A stretch of DNA of 13,926 nt from an uncultured Bacteroidota bacterium (GCA_937876435.1 CALEIL010000276.1:1-13926), one strand, 5' to 3'; shown: positions 1 to 8,561, numbered from the stretch's first letter. Program-made: numbers and translations. The notes: generated from the sequence alone by a model not told the origin.

Positions 1-1
1 A

Positions 2-292
2 TTAGGTGTAGTTATCGTTCTCATACTTAATTTCCTTTTCAAATGCCTTGTGGTTTTTAGCGTTCAGGTTAAAATAGCTTTCCTTTAGCTCAATGGATAT
101 GCTTTTTCTACCCATCTTTATTGCTTGGCATCCCTCACTACCTATTCCTCCAAAAGGGCTTAAAACCGTCTCGCCTTCATTGGAATATAAATGCAATATC
201 CTTTCAATTGTATCGAGCTGCAAAGGGCATATATGCTTCTCATCATTTCCATCTCTTCCAGACCTATACTGCAATGTCCTGCCGTAGTCAAT
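2..292 (-). pseudogene. C-terminal fragment of a phage-type (beta-class) DNA methyltransferase
   Basis: The minus strand encodes about 95 residues ending in a TAA stop at 2-4 that resemble the C-terminal part of N6-adenine/N4-cytosine DNA methyltransferases of the kind common in phages and prophages. Visible signatures are DEKHICPLQL, then SPFGGIGSEG (the S-adenosylmethionine-binding motif I, FxGxG type) and IELKESYF (motif II region). In the beta-class arrangement the catalytic DPPY/SPPY motif IV lies N-terminal to these. That part is absent, so the fragment cannot methylate DNA by itself. The minus-strand frame stays open up to 409, but from about residue 40 upward it is simply the antisense of the SusC reading frame and has no methyltransferase character. 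Base composition looks more A+T-rich than the SusC gene beside it. The fragment is therefore foreign to this locus, either a mobile-element remnant or a chimeric contig end. Confidence 0.75.
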
Positions 293-2770
293 ATCCGGCT
301 TGAAAATTCGTTCAGCCAACCCAATCGTCTGACGGAATTGGCAGACCCCATCACCTATATGCGATTGCAAAACGAAGCCGGCAGGACCCGGGGTAAATTT
401 GCCACTCATACCGAAGAAAAAATTAAAGGGACCGAGCGGAATCTCAACCCCTATGCCTTCCCGGCCATCGACTGGTACGACGAATTGTTCCGGGAATATA
501 CCTCATCCCAGAGATTTAATATGAATGTAAGAGGGGGAGGAAAGAAGGTGAGATATTACGTGGCAGGATCCTATACGCACGACAATGGATTATTAAAATC
601 TGATCCCACTAATCCATTTCAGAGTAATATCGATCTGGACCGATATTTGCTCCGGTCAAATATCAACATCGACCTGACCGATCAGACAGAAATGATCGTG
701 CGGTTGCATTCTACCATCGATAATTCCGTGGGACCGCTGCAAAGCGGAAGTGCCATGTACAACGCTGCGGTTCGCACGAGTCCGGTCCGGTTTGCTCCCG
801 TGATCGAGCCGATCGGCAACCTGGTGGGAGTACCCCACATCACCTTTGGCAACAATTACGGTCCGAGAGGATCGACATCCGAGACCAACGAAGCGGTGTG
901 GTTCAATCCATACGCCGAATTGCAAAGAGGGTACCGGGATACGAGAAGACAATTGTCCCTGGTTCAACTGGAACTGAAGCAAAAGCTGGATAATTTTGCC
1001 GAAGGCCTCAACTTCAGATTTTTGGGAAATGTAAATTCTACTTCATACTTTGAAAACCGGAGGTCTCTTATCCCTTATTTTTACAGGGTCTCCAACTACA
1101 ATGCCCAGAATGACGACTACAGCATGATCAGAACGTCTGAGGGTCTGGAAGCCCTGGCGTATGAGCCAGGAGATCGGGTCAACAATTCAGCGATTTACGT
1201 AGAAGCAGCGTTGAATTATTTACGAACTTTCAATGAGGTTCACAATACTCAGGGCCTGATAGTAGCCATCGGAAGAGAGTTTCTCGATGCCAATGCGACC
1301 ACGGTGATCCGGTCGTTGCCCAGCCGAAATCTGGGGATATCGGGTCGCTTCAATTATGATTATGACAATAAGTATTTTGCGGAATTCAATTTCGGTTACA
1401 ACGGTTCTGAACGATTTTCCAAAAATAACAGATACGGTTTTTTCCCTTCCTTTGGGTTGGGATACATGATATCCAACGAGCCTTTCTTTGCTGAGGCCAC
1501 TTCCTTTATGAACCTGTTCAAACTTCGGATGTCATTTGGATGGGTCGGAAATGACAATATCGGAAGTGATCAGGACATGGCGGACCGGTTTTTCTATTTG
1601 TCAGAAGTCAATCTGTCCAATGACGACCAGGGGTCCACATTTGGCCTCCGTTTCAATGAAAGAATACCGGGTGTATCCATCTCGAGGTACGACAACCCCA
1701 AGGTCACCTGGGAACGTGCCAGAAAAGCCAATATGGGTATAGATATGAACTTCTTTAATGACGCCATCATTCTGAGAGCCGATGTATTTCACGAACTCCG
1801 GACCAGCATTCTGCAAACCCGATCCGATATCCCAAGGACTTTGGGGCTTCAAGCCGAAATTAAAACCAACGTAGGGGAAGTGACGGCGTATGGTTTTGAT
1901 GGTTCCCTGGATTTCAACTACAGTTTCAACCGCAACCTGTGGATTACAAGTCGGTCCACTTTCACCCTGGCGGAGAACGAATTTTCGGTATATGAAGAAC
2001 CCAATTACGCGGCGATCGATGTACCGTGGGTATCCAGAATCGGAAACAATGTGAATATCGAGTATGGATATATCGCAGAACGATTGTTCATCGATGATGA
2101 AGAAGCCATTAATTCACCCACCCAATTCGGAGCTCCCGGTGTGGATTATGGCGGGGGAGATATCAAATACAAAGACCTGAATAACGACGGGTTCATTACA
2201 GCCCTGGATAAGGCTCCGATTGGAAAACCTACGTTGCCCAGGATAACCTATGGTTTCGGGATCTCCGCGGGTTACAAAAAATTTGACTTTAATATATTCT
2301 TCCAGGGCCTTTCTGAAGTATCGTTTCAGATCAATCCATTTCGTACTGCTCCATTTCTTAATACTATTACGGGGTCGCAGACAGATGACTTGAGTCTAAG
2401 TGAAGGAAATGGATTTCTGTCGGAGAATGGATTACTCCAGGCCTATGCTGATGATCACTGGTCCGAAGAAAATCCTGATCCCTACGCTCTCTGGCCCAGA
2501 CTTTCGGTCGATCGGGTGGAGAATAATGTGCAGAGCAGTACCTGGTGGCTCAGGGATGGCTCATTTATCCGGCTCAAACAATTGGAGGTTGGATATACGA
2601 TACTGGATGAAAAGGGGTTTCTGGGTATTTCAAAATTGAGAGCTTACCTCACAGGTACAAATTTATTCACCTGGTCTGCATTTGACTTGTGGGATCCGGA
2701 ATTGAAAGGGGAAGGCTTCAATTATCCATTGCAACAGGTATTTAATTTCGGAATTCACATTGGATTTTAA
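191..2770 (+). CDS. SusC/RagA-family TonB-linked outer membrane protein, N-terminally truncated (beta-barrel only)
   Basis: This is the barrel of a SusC-like transporter, which imports oligosaccharides across the outer membrane using TonB energy and is capped by a SusD lipoprotein. Homology starts near base 284 (about residue 32, VNIRLENSF), which is where the first barrel strand follows the plug in SusC proteins. It continues to a normal barrel end (NFGIHIGF) and stop. SusC proteins are usually about 1000-1100 residues; here only about 828 are SusC-like. The signal peptide, carboxypeptidase-regulatory-like domain and plug are missing. Residues 1-31 of the open frame are antisense to the methyltransferase fragment and a TAA stop lies just before the ATG at 191, so that start is formal only. 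As it stands the product could not be exported. The susD start follows the stop by 10 bases, so it is the first gene of the operon. No frameshift is seen in the barrel. Confidence 0.85.
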   Translation: MQYPFNCIELQRAYMLLIISISSRPILQCPAVVNIRLENSFSQPNRLTELADPITYMRLQNEAGRTRGKFATHTEEKIKGTERNLNPYAFPAIDWYDELFREYTSSQRFNMNVRGGGKKVRYYVAGSYTHDNGLLKSDPTNPFQSNIDLDRYLLRSNINIDLTDQTEMIVRLHSTIDNSVGPLQSGSAMYNAAVRTSPVRFAPVIEPIGNLVGVPHITFGNNYGPRGSTSETNEAVWFNPYAELQRGYRDTRRQLSLVQLELKQKLDNFAEGLNFRFLGNVNSTSYFENRRSLIPYFYRVSNYNAQNDDYSMIRTSEGLEALAYEPGDRVNNSAIYVEAALNYLRTFNEVHNTQGLIVAIGREFLDANATTVIRSLPSRNLGISGRFNYDYDNKYFAEFNFGYNGSERFSKNNRYGFFPSFGLGYMISNEPFFAEATSFMNLFKLRMSFGWVGNDNIGSDQDMADRFFYLSEVNLSNDDQGSTFGLRFNERIPGVSISRYDNPKVTWERARKANMGIDMNFFNDAIILRADVFHELRTSILQTRSDIPRTLGLQAEIKTNVGEVTAYGFDGSLDFNYSFNRNLWITSRSTFTLAENEFSVYEEPNYAAIDVPWVSRIGNNVNIEYGYIAERLFIDDEEAINSPTQFGAPGVDYGGGDIKYKDLNNDGFITALDKAPIGKPTLPRITYGFGISAGYKKFDFNIFFQGLSEVSFQINPFRTAPFLNTITGSQTDDLSLSEGNGFLSENGLLQAYADDHWSEENPDPYALWPRLSVDRVENNVQSSTWWLRDGSFIRLKQLEVGYTILDEKGFLGISKLRAYLTGTNLFTWSAFDLWDPELKGEGFNYPLQQVFNFGIHIGF

Positions 2771-2780
2771 AAAACGGACG

Positions 2781-4673
2781 ATGAAAGATTTTAACAAGGT
2801 ATATATTATTTTTTCCATCATTTTTCTGACGATCACTTCGTGTAAGGATTATCTGGATGTAGTGCCCAACAATATCGCTGTCATAGAAGACGCATTCGAG
2901 ACGAGGGATAACGCTGAACGGTTTTTGGCTACTTTGTACGGCTATCTACCAGAATACAACAACGTACAATCACCCGCACTCACTGGTGGGGATGAAGCGA
3001 TAGTCAACGATGAAGTTTCCCGGAACTGGGAATCCCGCCGGTTGGCCAGAGGGGGACAATCCAAAGTAAATCCCGCTTCCAGCGCCTGGGATCTTTTCAT
3101 CGCGCTGAGAGATTGCAACATTTTTTTGGAGAATATCGATCTTCCTTTTGATCTGGAAGATTCCGAACGGCAAAGATGGATAGCCGAGGCTCAGGTCCTG
3201 AAAGCGTATTTCCATTTTTACCTCATGCGGATGTACGGACCTATTCCGATCATCCGGGAGAATATCGACGTGAGCGAAGGTCTGGAAGCTGTGAGAGTGT
3301 TGCGTGATCCGATCGATGAAATTGTGGCTTATGCGGTTGAATTACTGGATGAAGCCATTTCCAATCCTTTTCTCCCGGATGTTATCCAGGACGTGGGGGC
3401 TGAAATGGGAAGATTGACCCGGCCGATTGCTCTGGCGATCAAGGCGAGGGTACTCGTTACGGCAGCTAGTCCCATGTTCAACGGGAATCCTGATTACGCG
3501 AATTTTACCAATGTGGACGGCACTGAACTGTTGTTTAATCCCGACTACGATGAGAACAAATGGCAAATGGCGGCTGATGCATGCCAGGCAGCCATCGAAG
3601 CCGCTCACGCCCAGGGCCGCGAACTGTATCGGTTCAATCACAATGATTTTCCAAACGCTTCCGATTCCACCTATATCAAACTAACCATCCGGGGCAGCGT
3701 CACGGAACCATGGAACCGCGAAATCATCTGGGGATCCTCCAATTATCCTATCGATGCATTGTTCCAGTCAAGGATACATCCCAATGTGGTATCCGGATTA
3801 ACCGCCGAAGCTTCCACCAGTACCCAAACCTGGTATTCTTCTACATTTAGAATGGCCGAACTGTATTATTCAAATAATGGCGTACCCATAGAGGAAGATT
3901 TTGATTATGACTACGCCGCGCGTTATGAAACATCGGTGGGAGGAGAGGATCACAGATTTCACATCGCTTCAGGTGAAACCACCGCCAATCTCCATTTCAA
4001 CCGCGAACCCCGTTTTTACGCCAGTCTGGGATTTGACCGGGGGATATGGGAGGGACACGGCCAGCAAGAACCGGATTTTTATTATTTGAAAGGGCGTCTC
4101 GGTGAACTCGGTGGCAAAAACGATCTCGACCGATGGTCTCTCTCGGGGTATCTACCCAAAAAACTTATCCACCATACCGCCTTCCAAACTCCCACCCAAA
4201 ACAGATTTACGACCGAACCCTATCCGTTCCCAATCATCCGTCTGGCTGATCTTTATCTGTATTATGCGGAGTCGCTGAATGAACTGGGGAGGTCCGAGGA
4301 AGCCATCGAATGGGTGGATAAAATCCGCGATCGTGCCCAACTGGAAGGCGTACTCGTTTCCTGGAGCAATCACTCCAATATTCCCAATAAACCCAATACG
4401 AAAGAGGGGCTTCGGGATATTATTCACCAGGAACGATTGATTGAATTATCCTTCGAAGGTCAGCGGTTTTGGGATTTGAGACGATGGAAAGAAATGGAAA
4501 ATCTCCTCAATAGTGGGATCCGGACGTGGAATGTGGAGGGCGAATCAGCAGAGGATTATTACCGGGTAATCGAAGTGGGAAGATTTCAATTCTCTGCCAA
4601 GGACTACCTATGGCCCATCGATGAATATGATATTTTAACTAACCCCAATTTGGTTCAAAACCCGGGTTGGTAA
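2781..4673 (+). CDS. SusD/RagB-family nutrient-binding outer membrane lipoprotein
   Basis: This is the glycan-binding partner that sits as a lid on the SusC barrel at the cell surface. I chose the ATG at 2781 because it gives a lipoprotein signal peptide (MKDFNKVYIIF...LTITSC, lipid-modified Cys21); the frame is open a little further upstream but those codons overlap susC and spoil the signal. The mature start CKDYLDVVP is classic for the family. The N-terminal SusD-like TPR region spans roughly residues 22-210 and includes AEAQVLKAYFHFYLMRMYGPIPI-like family signature residues. The C-terminal SusD_RagB domain runs from about 330 to the end, with EPRFYASLGFDRGIW near 408, RLADLYLYYAESLNELG, and RFWDLRRWKE near 562. 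It ends in a typical NPNLVQNPGW. Length is 630 residues, complete. It lies 10 bases after susC and 18 before the next gene, so all are probably co-transcribed. The substrate cannot be inferred. Confidence 0.95.
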   Translation: MKDFNKVYIIFSIIFLTITSCKDYLDVVPNNIAVIEDAFETRDNAERFLATLYGYLPEYNNVQSPALTGGDEAIVNDEVSRNWESRRLARGGQSKVNPASSAWDLFIALRDCNIFLENIDLPFDLEDSERQRWIAEAQVLKAYFHFYLMRMYGPIPIIRENIDVSEGLEAVRVLRDPIDEIVAYAVELLDEAISNPFLPDVIQDVGAEMGRLTRPIALAIKARVLVTAASPMFNGNPDYANFTNVDGTELLFNPDYDENKWQMAADACQAAIEAAHAQGRELYRFNHNDFPNASDSTYIKLTIRGSVTEPWNREIIWGSSNYPIDALFQSRIHPNVVSGLTAEASTSTQTWYSSTFRMAELYYSNNGVPIEEDFDYDYAARYETSVGGEDHRFHIASGETTANLHFNREPRFYASLGFDRGIWEGHGQQEPDFYYLKGRLGELGGKNDLDRWSLSGYLPKKLIHHTAFQTPTQNRFTTEPYPFPIIRLADLYLYYAESLNELGRSEEAIEWVDKIRDRAQLEGVLVSWSNHSNIPNKPNTKEGLRDIIHQERLIELSFEGQRFWDLRRWKEMENLLNSGIRTWNVEGESAEDYYRVIEVGRFQFSAKDYLWPIDEYDILTNPNLVQNPGW

Positions 4674-4691
4674 ATTATAAAACTTTAAAAG

Positions 4692-5924
4692 ATGAAAAAA
4701 TTGAATCTATCGGGCTTGCTCTGTTGGGGATTTATCCTGTTCTGGATCTCCTGCGGGGATGAATTGGACCGGGAAGCTCTTTACAAGGATAATACCCCTC
4801 CGGGTCCGGTGGCTGAACCGGTGGTCGAAAATATCCCTGGAGGTGCTCTGATTACTTATCAGATTCCACCCGACGAGGATGTGCTCAGTGTAGAGGCTTC
4901 CTTCCAAAGGAGTGGAGAGACGATCACAAAATCGGCTTCTATATTTACGAATAAAATAACCATCGACGGACTCAAATCGGGTGCGGAATACGTGGTTGCC
5001 CTCAGGACCGTGGACAGAAGTAACAATTATTCCAATCCGGTCAATGTGACCATCAATCCATTGGAAGCTCCGATAGACGTGATCATGCAAAATCTCGTAC
5101 TGACTCAGGATTTCGGAGGGGTCAGAATAGAATTTGACAATCAGGTCCCCATTTCGATCGAATTCCAGCTTTTGAAAAAGGATTCTCTCTCAAATGCCTA
5201 CGAATACCAGTTTTCAGCATTCAATGCGAGCAAAGCGATCAAATCACATACTTTCCGGGGATTCCCTCCGGTTCCGGCTGATTTTGCTGTTTTGGCCATA
5301 GACCGTTGGAATAATATATCGGATACGATTTACAGAACGATCACTCCCTTGAAAGAAATTGAATTTGATCCTTCTACATTCAGTGTCCCTACTCCGCGTC
5401 TGCCTCTGGATCAGGGAGATGCATTTGGCTGGGTACTGCCCAATATGTGGGATGGTACGATCAGTGACGGGAATGGATTTCATACGGATCAGATCTTCTC
5501 CGGTTACGATGGGATAGGTGACTACACGGATAAGGTACAGATGTTTACCATCGATCTTGGAATCGAAGTCAACATTAGCCGCATCAAATTTTGGCATCGG
5601 CAGGGGACCTGGATTTTTTCCCACGGAAATCCCAGATTTTTTGAGATGTGGGGGATTGATAAAATTCCCACGGGTTACGACGGCACCAATTTTGATGGCT
5701 GGTCATTGCTCGTGGATGATGGGGAGGTTATCAAGCCCTCCGAGTCCCCTATTGGGGTCAATAGTGCGGAGGATGTGGCCGCAGCAGTAGAAGGTCATGA
5801 ATTCAATTGTGATAATCCCAACGCCAAGGTAAGGTATATACGTTTTGTGAATTTCAAAAACTGGTCGGGCTCTACTTTTATTCATATCTCCGAAATGAAA
5901 TTTTGGGGCACGAAAGTGGAATAA
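4692..5924 (+). CDS. Surface lipoprotein with DUF4959, DUF5126 and discoidin-like DUF5000 domains
   Basis: This 410-residue protein occupies the SusE/SusF position of a glycan-uptake operon. The signal peptide (MKKLNLSGLL...LFWISC) ends in a lipobox with Cys21, so it should be an outer membrane, probably surface-exposed, lipoprotein. The region of residues 22-125 fits DUF4959, a fibronectin-like fold (TPPGPV near the start, then LKSGAEYVVALRTVDRSNNYS). Residues 126-235 fit DUF5126 (another Ig/Fn3-like segment with FAVLAIDRWNNISDT). Residues 240-409 fit DUF5000, a galactose-binding-like domain with NMWDG at 251-255, FTIDLG near 285 and VRYIRF near the end. Proteins with this architecture regularly follow susCD and are thought to bind carbohydrate; that role is inferred from context. 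Start at 4692 is 18 bases after susD with no clear Shine-Dalgarno, which is normal for Bacteroidota. Confidence 0.88.
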   Translation: MKKLNLSGLLCWGFILFWISCGDELDREALYKDNTPPGPVAEPVVENIPGGALITYQIPPDEDVLSVEASFQRSGETITKSASIFTNKITIDGLKSGAEYVVALRTVDRSNNYSNPVNVTINPLEAPIDVIMQNLVLTQDFGGVRIEFDNQVPISIEFQLLKKDSLSNAYEYQFSAFNASKAIKSHTFRGFPPVPADFAVLAIDRWNNISDTIYRTITPLKEIEFDPSTFSVPTPRLPLDQGDAFGWVLPNMWDGTISDGNGFHTDQIFSGYDGIGDYTDKVQMFTIDLGIEVNISRIKFWHRQGTWIFSHGNPRFFEMWGIDKIPTGYDGTNFDGWSLLVDDGEVIKPSESPIGVNSAEDVAAAVEGHEFNCDNPNAKVRYIRFVNFKNWSGSTFIHISEMKFWGTKVE

Positions 5925-5980
5925 CGCGACAATGGAAGATTACAAGTGCCGAGAGTGATTTAATATTAGGTGTAATAGAA

Positions 5981-7603
5981 ATGGAAATGAAAATTAAAAA
6001 ATATATTTTGGGTTCAGTGTTTGGAATGGTTCTGTTGTATGGGTGTTCCACTCTGGAGGATACTTTTAGTGACTTCACCTCTGAACCGGAAAAGATTTAC
6101 ATCGGTGCTGCCGACTCTATCTATTACCAATCGGGAATCGATCAGGTGAGGATTTCGGTGGTGTATAATTCGGACCCGAAAATTGCCAAAGGTCACCTGG
6201 TTTCCCAGGATGGGAGGATAGAACATTTCTTTGATATCGTTCGTACTACGAATGGTGTGGACACCGCTCATCTCGATCTCGAACTGGATGAAGGAATCTA
6301 TAGGTTCAACATCCAGTTGCTGGACAACAACAACAACAGTTCACTGAAGAGAGAGATTTTAGTCAATGTACTGGGTAGCAATTTCCTGAAAACGCTTTCA
6401 GCCCGGGAAATTGAGAACATTTCTTTCGTAAAATCTTCCAATCCGGAGGAAACGGGAGCCTTGTTGTCATTTGGAAAATTGTATGCCGGACTGAGACATG
6501 CCTTGCTCTATTATACCGATAGTGAAGGAAATGAGCAATCAATTCTCATCGAAAATACGGTGCAGGATTATTTGCTGACCGATTTTGAACCGTCGAGCCA
6601 GATAACACTCGAATCCTATTTTCAACCAGTCAATCCTTTCGATGAGTTTATTGCTCCGGAGAAACACCTGGATACGTTGCCTGCGTGCAATTCCCTGCAG
6701 TACGTTACGAGTGAGACACCATCGGTGGAATTTGATTCACTCAATACTGGTGGTCTTGCCGTCCAAAAAATACGGATCAAGGCACCAGATTGTATATTAG
6801 GAGCCCTGAATCTGACTACCGAACTTCCATTTGGTCTTTCTACGACCGAAGGAGGGCCGTTCCAAACCAGTATTTCTGTCAATCCTCTTACTGATGAGGA
6901 GATTTTTATTGCTTTTCAACCCACCGCGAGTGAGGATTCTGAGCACACGGCTCGCATCACTGCCGGAGCTGTGAATATTCTGGATTCGGCTATCGTTTCA
7001 CTCACTGGGATAGAACGAGGGGTGAACATAGGCGGACTGGAAAGACATCCTGTAGAGATGAGGAGTTTGGCATCAGACGTTTTCTCCGACGATCTGAATA
7101 TACTTAATTACGGCACCGCTATTGAAAATCTATGGGATGGGGGATTCAACTGGCCCAGTGCCATTCATTCTCTTCCGAGTCTTCCGGTTCCGGCTGGATT
7201 TTTCACCATTGATCTGGGAGGAGATTTCAAGATCAGAGAAATCGATTGGATGTTGAGGTTGGATTGTTGCCACGAACGGGCCAATCACAAATACCAGTAT
7301 TGGGGACTGCCTTCAAAAGTAGATCCATCTTCTGCTATCACCACGGTGGAATTCAATGGCAAACCCGAAAATAAGAGTAAGTGGGAACAGGAAATGTTTT
7401 CCAGAGGCTGGATCAATCTGGGTAATTTTGAAAAATCACAGGAAGAAATCAGCAATGCAGTGAATACCGGAACCGTGATGACCGATGCCATCAATGTCGT
7501 CAATTACGTGCGATACGTCAGAGTGGTTGTATTGGAAACCTTCGAAGGAGAAACCGCTACGATCAATTTTTCAGAACTGGATTTTCAGGTAGAACTGGAA
7601 TAA
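5981..7603 (+). CDS. Lipoprotein with N-terminal DUF4998 and C-terminal discoidin-like domain
   Basis: This is a 540-residue predicted surface lipoprotein, the last gene of the SusCD operon (56 bases after the previous stop). The frame extends upstream into the preceding gene, but the ATG at 5981 (or 5987) gives a proper lipoprotein signal with GMVLLYGC and the lipidated Cys22. I prefer 5981 because an AGG lies about 10 bases before it. Residues about 30-215 look like DUF4998 (YIGAADSIYYQSG, VYNSDPKIAKG, LDLELDEGIYRFNI, LLDNNNNSS). Residues about 236-345 form an Ig-like beta segment that I do not recognise as a named family; its end (IAFQPTASEDSEHTARI, SLTGI) resembles ASH-like surface domains. 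Residues 383-540 resemble the DUF5000/F5-F8 type-C domain of the upstream neighbour: NLWDG, FTIDLG, YWG, GWINLG, VRYVRV. A carbohydrate-binding accessory role is inferred. Confidence 0.82.
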   Translation: MEMKIKKYILGSVFGMVLLYGCSTLEDTFSDFTSEPEKIYIGAADSIYYQSGIDQVRISVVYNSDPKIAKGHLVSQDGRIEHFFDIVRTTNGVDTAHLDLELDEGIYRFNIQLLDNNNNSSLKREILVNVLGSNFLKTLSAREIENISFVKSSNPEETGALLSFGKLYAGLRHALLYYTDSEGNEQSILIENTVQDYLLTDFEPSSQITLESYFQPVNPFDEFIAPEKHLDTLPACNSLQYVTSETPSVEFDSLNTGGLAVQKIRIKAPDCILGALNLTTELPFGLSTTEGGPFQTSISVNPLTDEEIFIAFQPTASEDSEHTARITAGAVNILDSAIVSLTGIERGVNIGGLERHPVEMRSLASDVFSDDLNILNYGTAIENLWDGGFNWPSAIHSLPSLPVPAGFFTIDLGGDFKIREIDWMLRLDCCHERANHKYQYWGLPSKVDPSSAITTVEFNGKPENKSKWEQEMFSRGWINLGNFEKSQEEISNAVNTGTVMTDAINVVNYVRYVRVVVLETFEGETATINFSELDFQVELE

Positions 7604-7723
7604 TAGATTGCAACTGATTCCGAAGGATCTACTGTTTAGGGGTGACCCACCTTCAGAAAAAGGGACCTTTATTTGGTATAAACCAGATATTCGATTATCA
7701 TTATCCTCCATTGTTACGTGAGT

Positions 7724-7732
7724 AAAAGGAGG
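7724..7732 (+). promoter_or_regulatory. Strong Shine-Dalgarno (AAAAGGAGG) before the AraC gene
   Basis: AAAAGGAGG lies four bases before the ATG at 7737. The next in-frame ATG, at 7746, would be 13 bases away, so 7737 is the likelier start although the spacing is short. Such a full match to the anti-Shine-Dalgarno is uncommon in Bacteroidota and contrasts with the susD and lipoprotein genes upstream, which show no clear Shine-Dalgarno. Confidence 0.6.
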
Positions 7733-7736
7733 TATT

Positions 7737-8561
7737 ATGCCAGAAATGAAGGTCAAACAAAAAATTGGTCAGGATCAAAACTTCAAAATATCCCGATTTA
7801 AAGAAAAGATCAAGAGAACGCAACCTCATAAGCACGGCGATTACTACGAATTGATCTATATCAGCGGTGGGGAAGGTTATCACTGGATCGAAACCCGGAA
7901 ATTCCTCGTTTCTTCTCCCGAAGTGTATTTTATGAAACCCGGACAAATGCACTGTTGGCAATTCACCTCCCTTCCACAAGGATTCGTGGTCCTGTTTCGG
8001 AAAGAACTATTTGACCCGATTCGTGAAAACCATCTACTGGAGTTGTTGAACCAACTATCTTCCATGGTTCGGATCCCATTTGAGACCCACCAGGTACCCG
8101 ATGCCATATTCGAAGAATTGTTGACGGAGTACCAGAATCCCGGATCCTATTCGGAAGAAATCATCCATGGGTACCTCCGGGCGTTGCTTGGCAGGATTTT
8201 ACAACTTTCCTCACACCAGGGAATGGATATGGCTCCGGTCAATACGACGTATGACCAGTTCCTAAATCAACTTTCTCTCCGGTGTCCGGAGATTCACAAG
8301 GTTCGGGATTTTGCCAGATTACTCAACACCACACCGCAGAATCTAAACGCGGTTTGTCAAAAATACGGATCGGCAAGTGCCAGTGACCATATATCCAGAC
8401 AGTTGTTGCTGGAAGCCAAAAGATACATTTTACATACGGACCTTTCGGTGAATGAAATCGCGGAGGCTCTCCATTTCAATGACAGCTCCTATTTTATAAA
8501 GTTTTTTAAGAAATGGGAAGGGAACACGCCACTTCAATTTCGGGACAGGTATTTGTCGTAG
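7737..8561 (+). CDS. AraC/XylS-family transcriptional regulator with cupin sensor domain
   Basis: This is a 274-residue cytoplasmic DNA-binding regulator. Residues about 15-150 are an AraC-type cupin ligand-binding domain (PHKHGDYYELIYISGGEGYHWIE, then FMKPGQMHCWQ). Residues about 172-274 are the two helix-turn-helix units: the first around VRDFARLLNTTPQNLNAVCQ, the second around VNEIAEALHFNDSSYFIKFFKK, closing with the family signature GNTPLQFRDRYL. The length is normal and both domains are intact. It begins 133 bases after the last lipoprotein gene and points the same way. A doxX promoter element follows it, so it is probably its own unit. Such regulators next to susCD often sense a sugar and control uptake, while others control adjacent detoxification or membrane genes; the sequence does not decide between the operon upstream and doxX-chrA downstream. 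Confidence 0.92.
   Translation: MPEMKVKQKIGQDQNFKISRFKEKIKRTQPHKHGDYYELIYISGGEGYHWIETRKFLVSSPEVYFMKPGQMHCWQFTSLPQGFVVLFRKELFDPIRENHLLELLNQLSSMVRIPFETHQVPDAIFEELLTEYQNPGSYSEEIIHGYLRALLGRILQLSSHQGMDMAPVNTTYDQFLNQLSLRCPEIHKVRDFARLLNTTPQNLNAVCQKYGSASASDHISRQLLLEAKRYILHTDLSVNEIAEALHFNDSSYFIKFFKKWEGNTPLQFRDRYLS

Noticed and set aside
293..409. Minus-strand frame extending the methyltransferase fragment up to an ATG at 407-409
   Set aside because: This part is antisense to well-conserved SusC sequence and shows no methyltransferase motif, so the open frame is a shadow.
656..982. Long minus-strand frame inside susC, and similar ones inside susD, the lipoproteins, chrA and the receptor gene
   Set aside because: They lie opposite strongly coding sequence, have no recognisable domains and low-complexity, shadow-like composition.
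1..5974. Decamer ATTAGGTGTA at the window start and again at about 5965-5974
   Set aside because: The flanks differ immediately on both sides and the two contexts are unrelated, so a chance repeat is the best explanation.
7604..7736. Possible terminator hairpin after the last lipoprotein gene (GAAGG ... CCTTC, and AAAGG-GA-CCTTT)
   Set aside because: The first has only five pairs around a long loop, the second a two-base loop, and no T-run follows either, so a terminator call is not supported.
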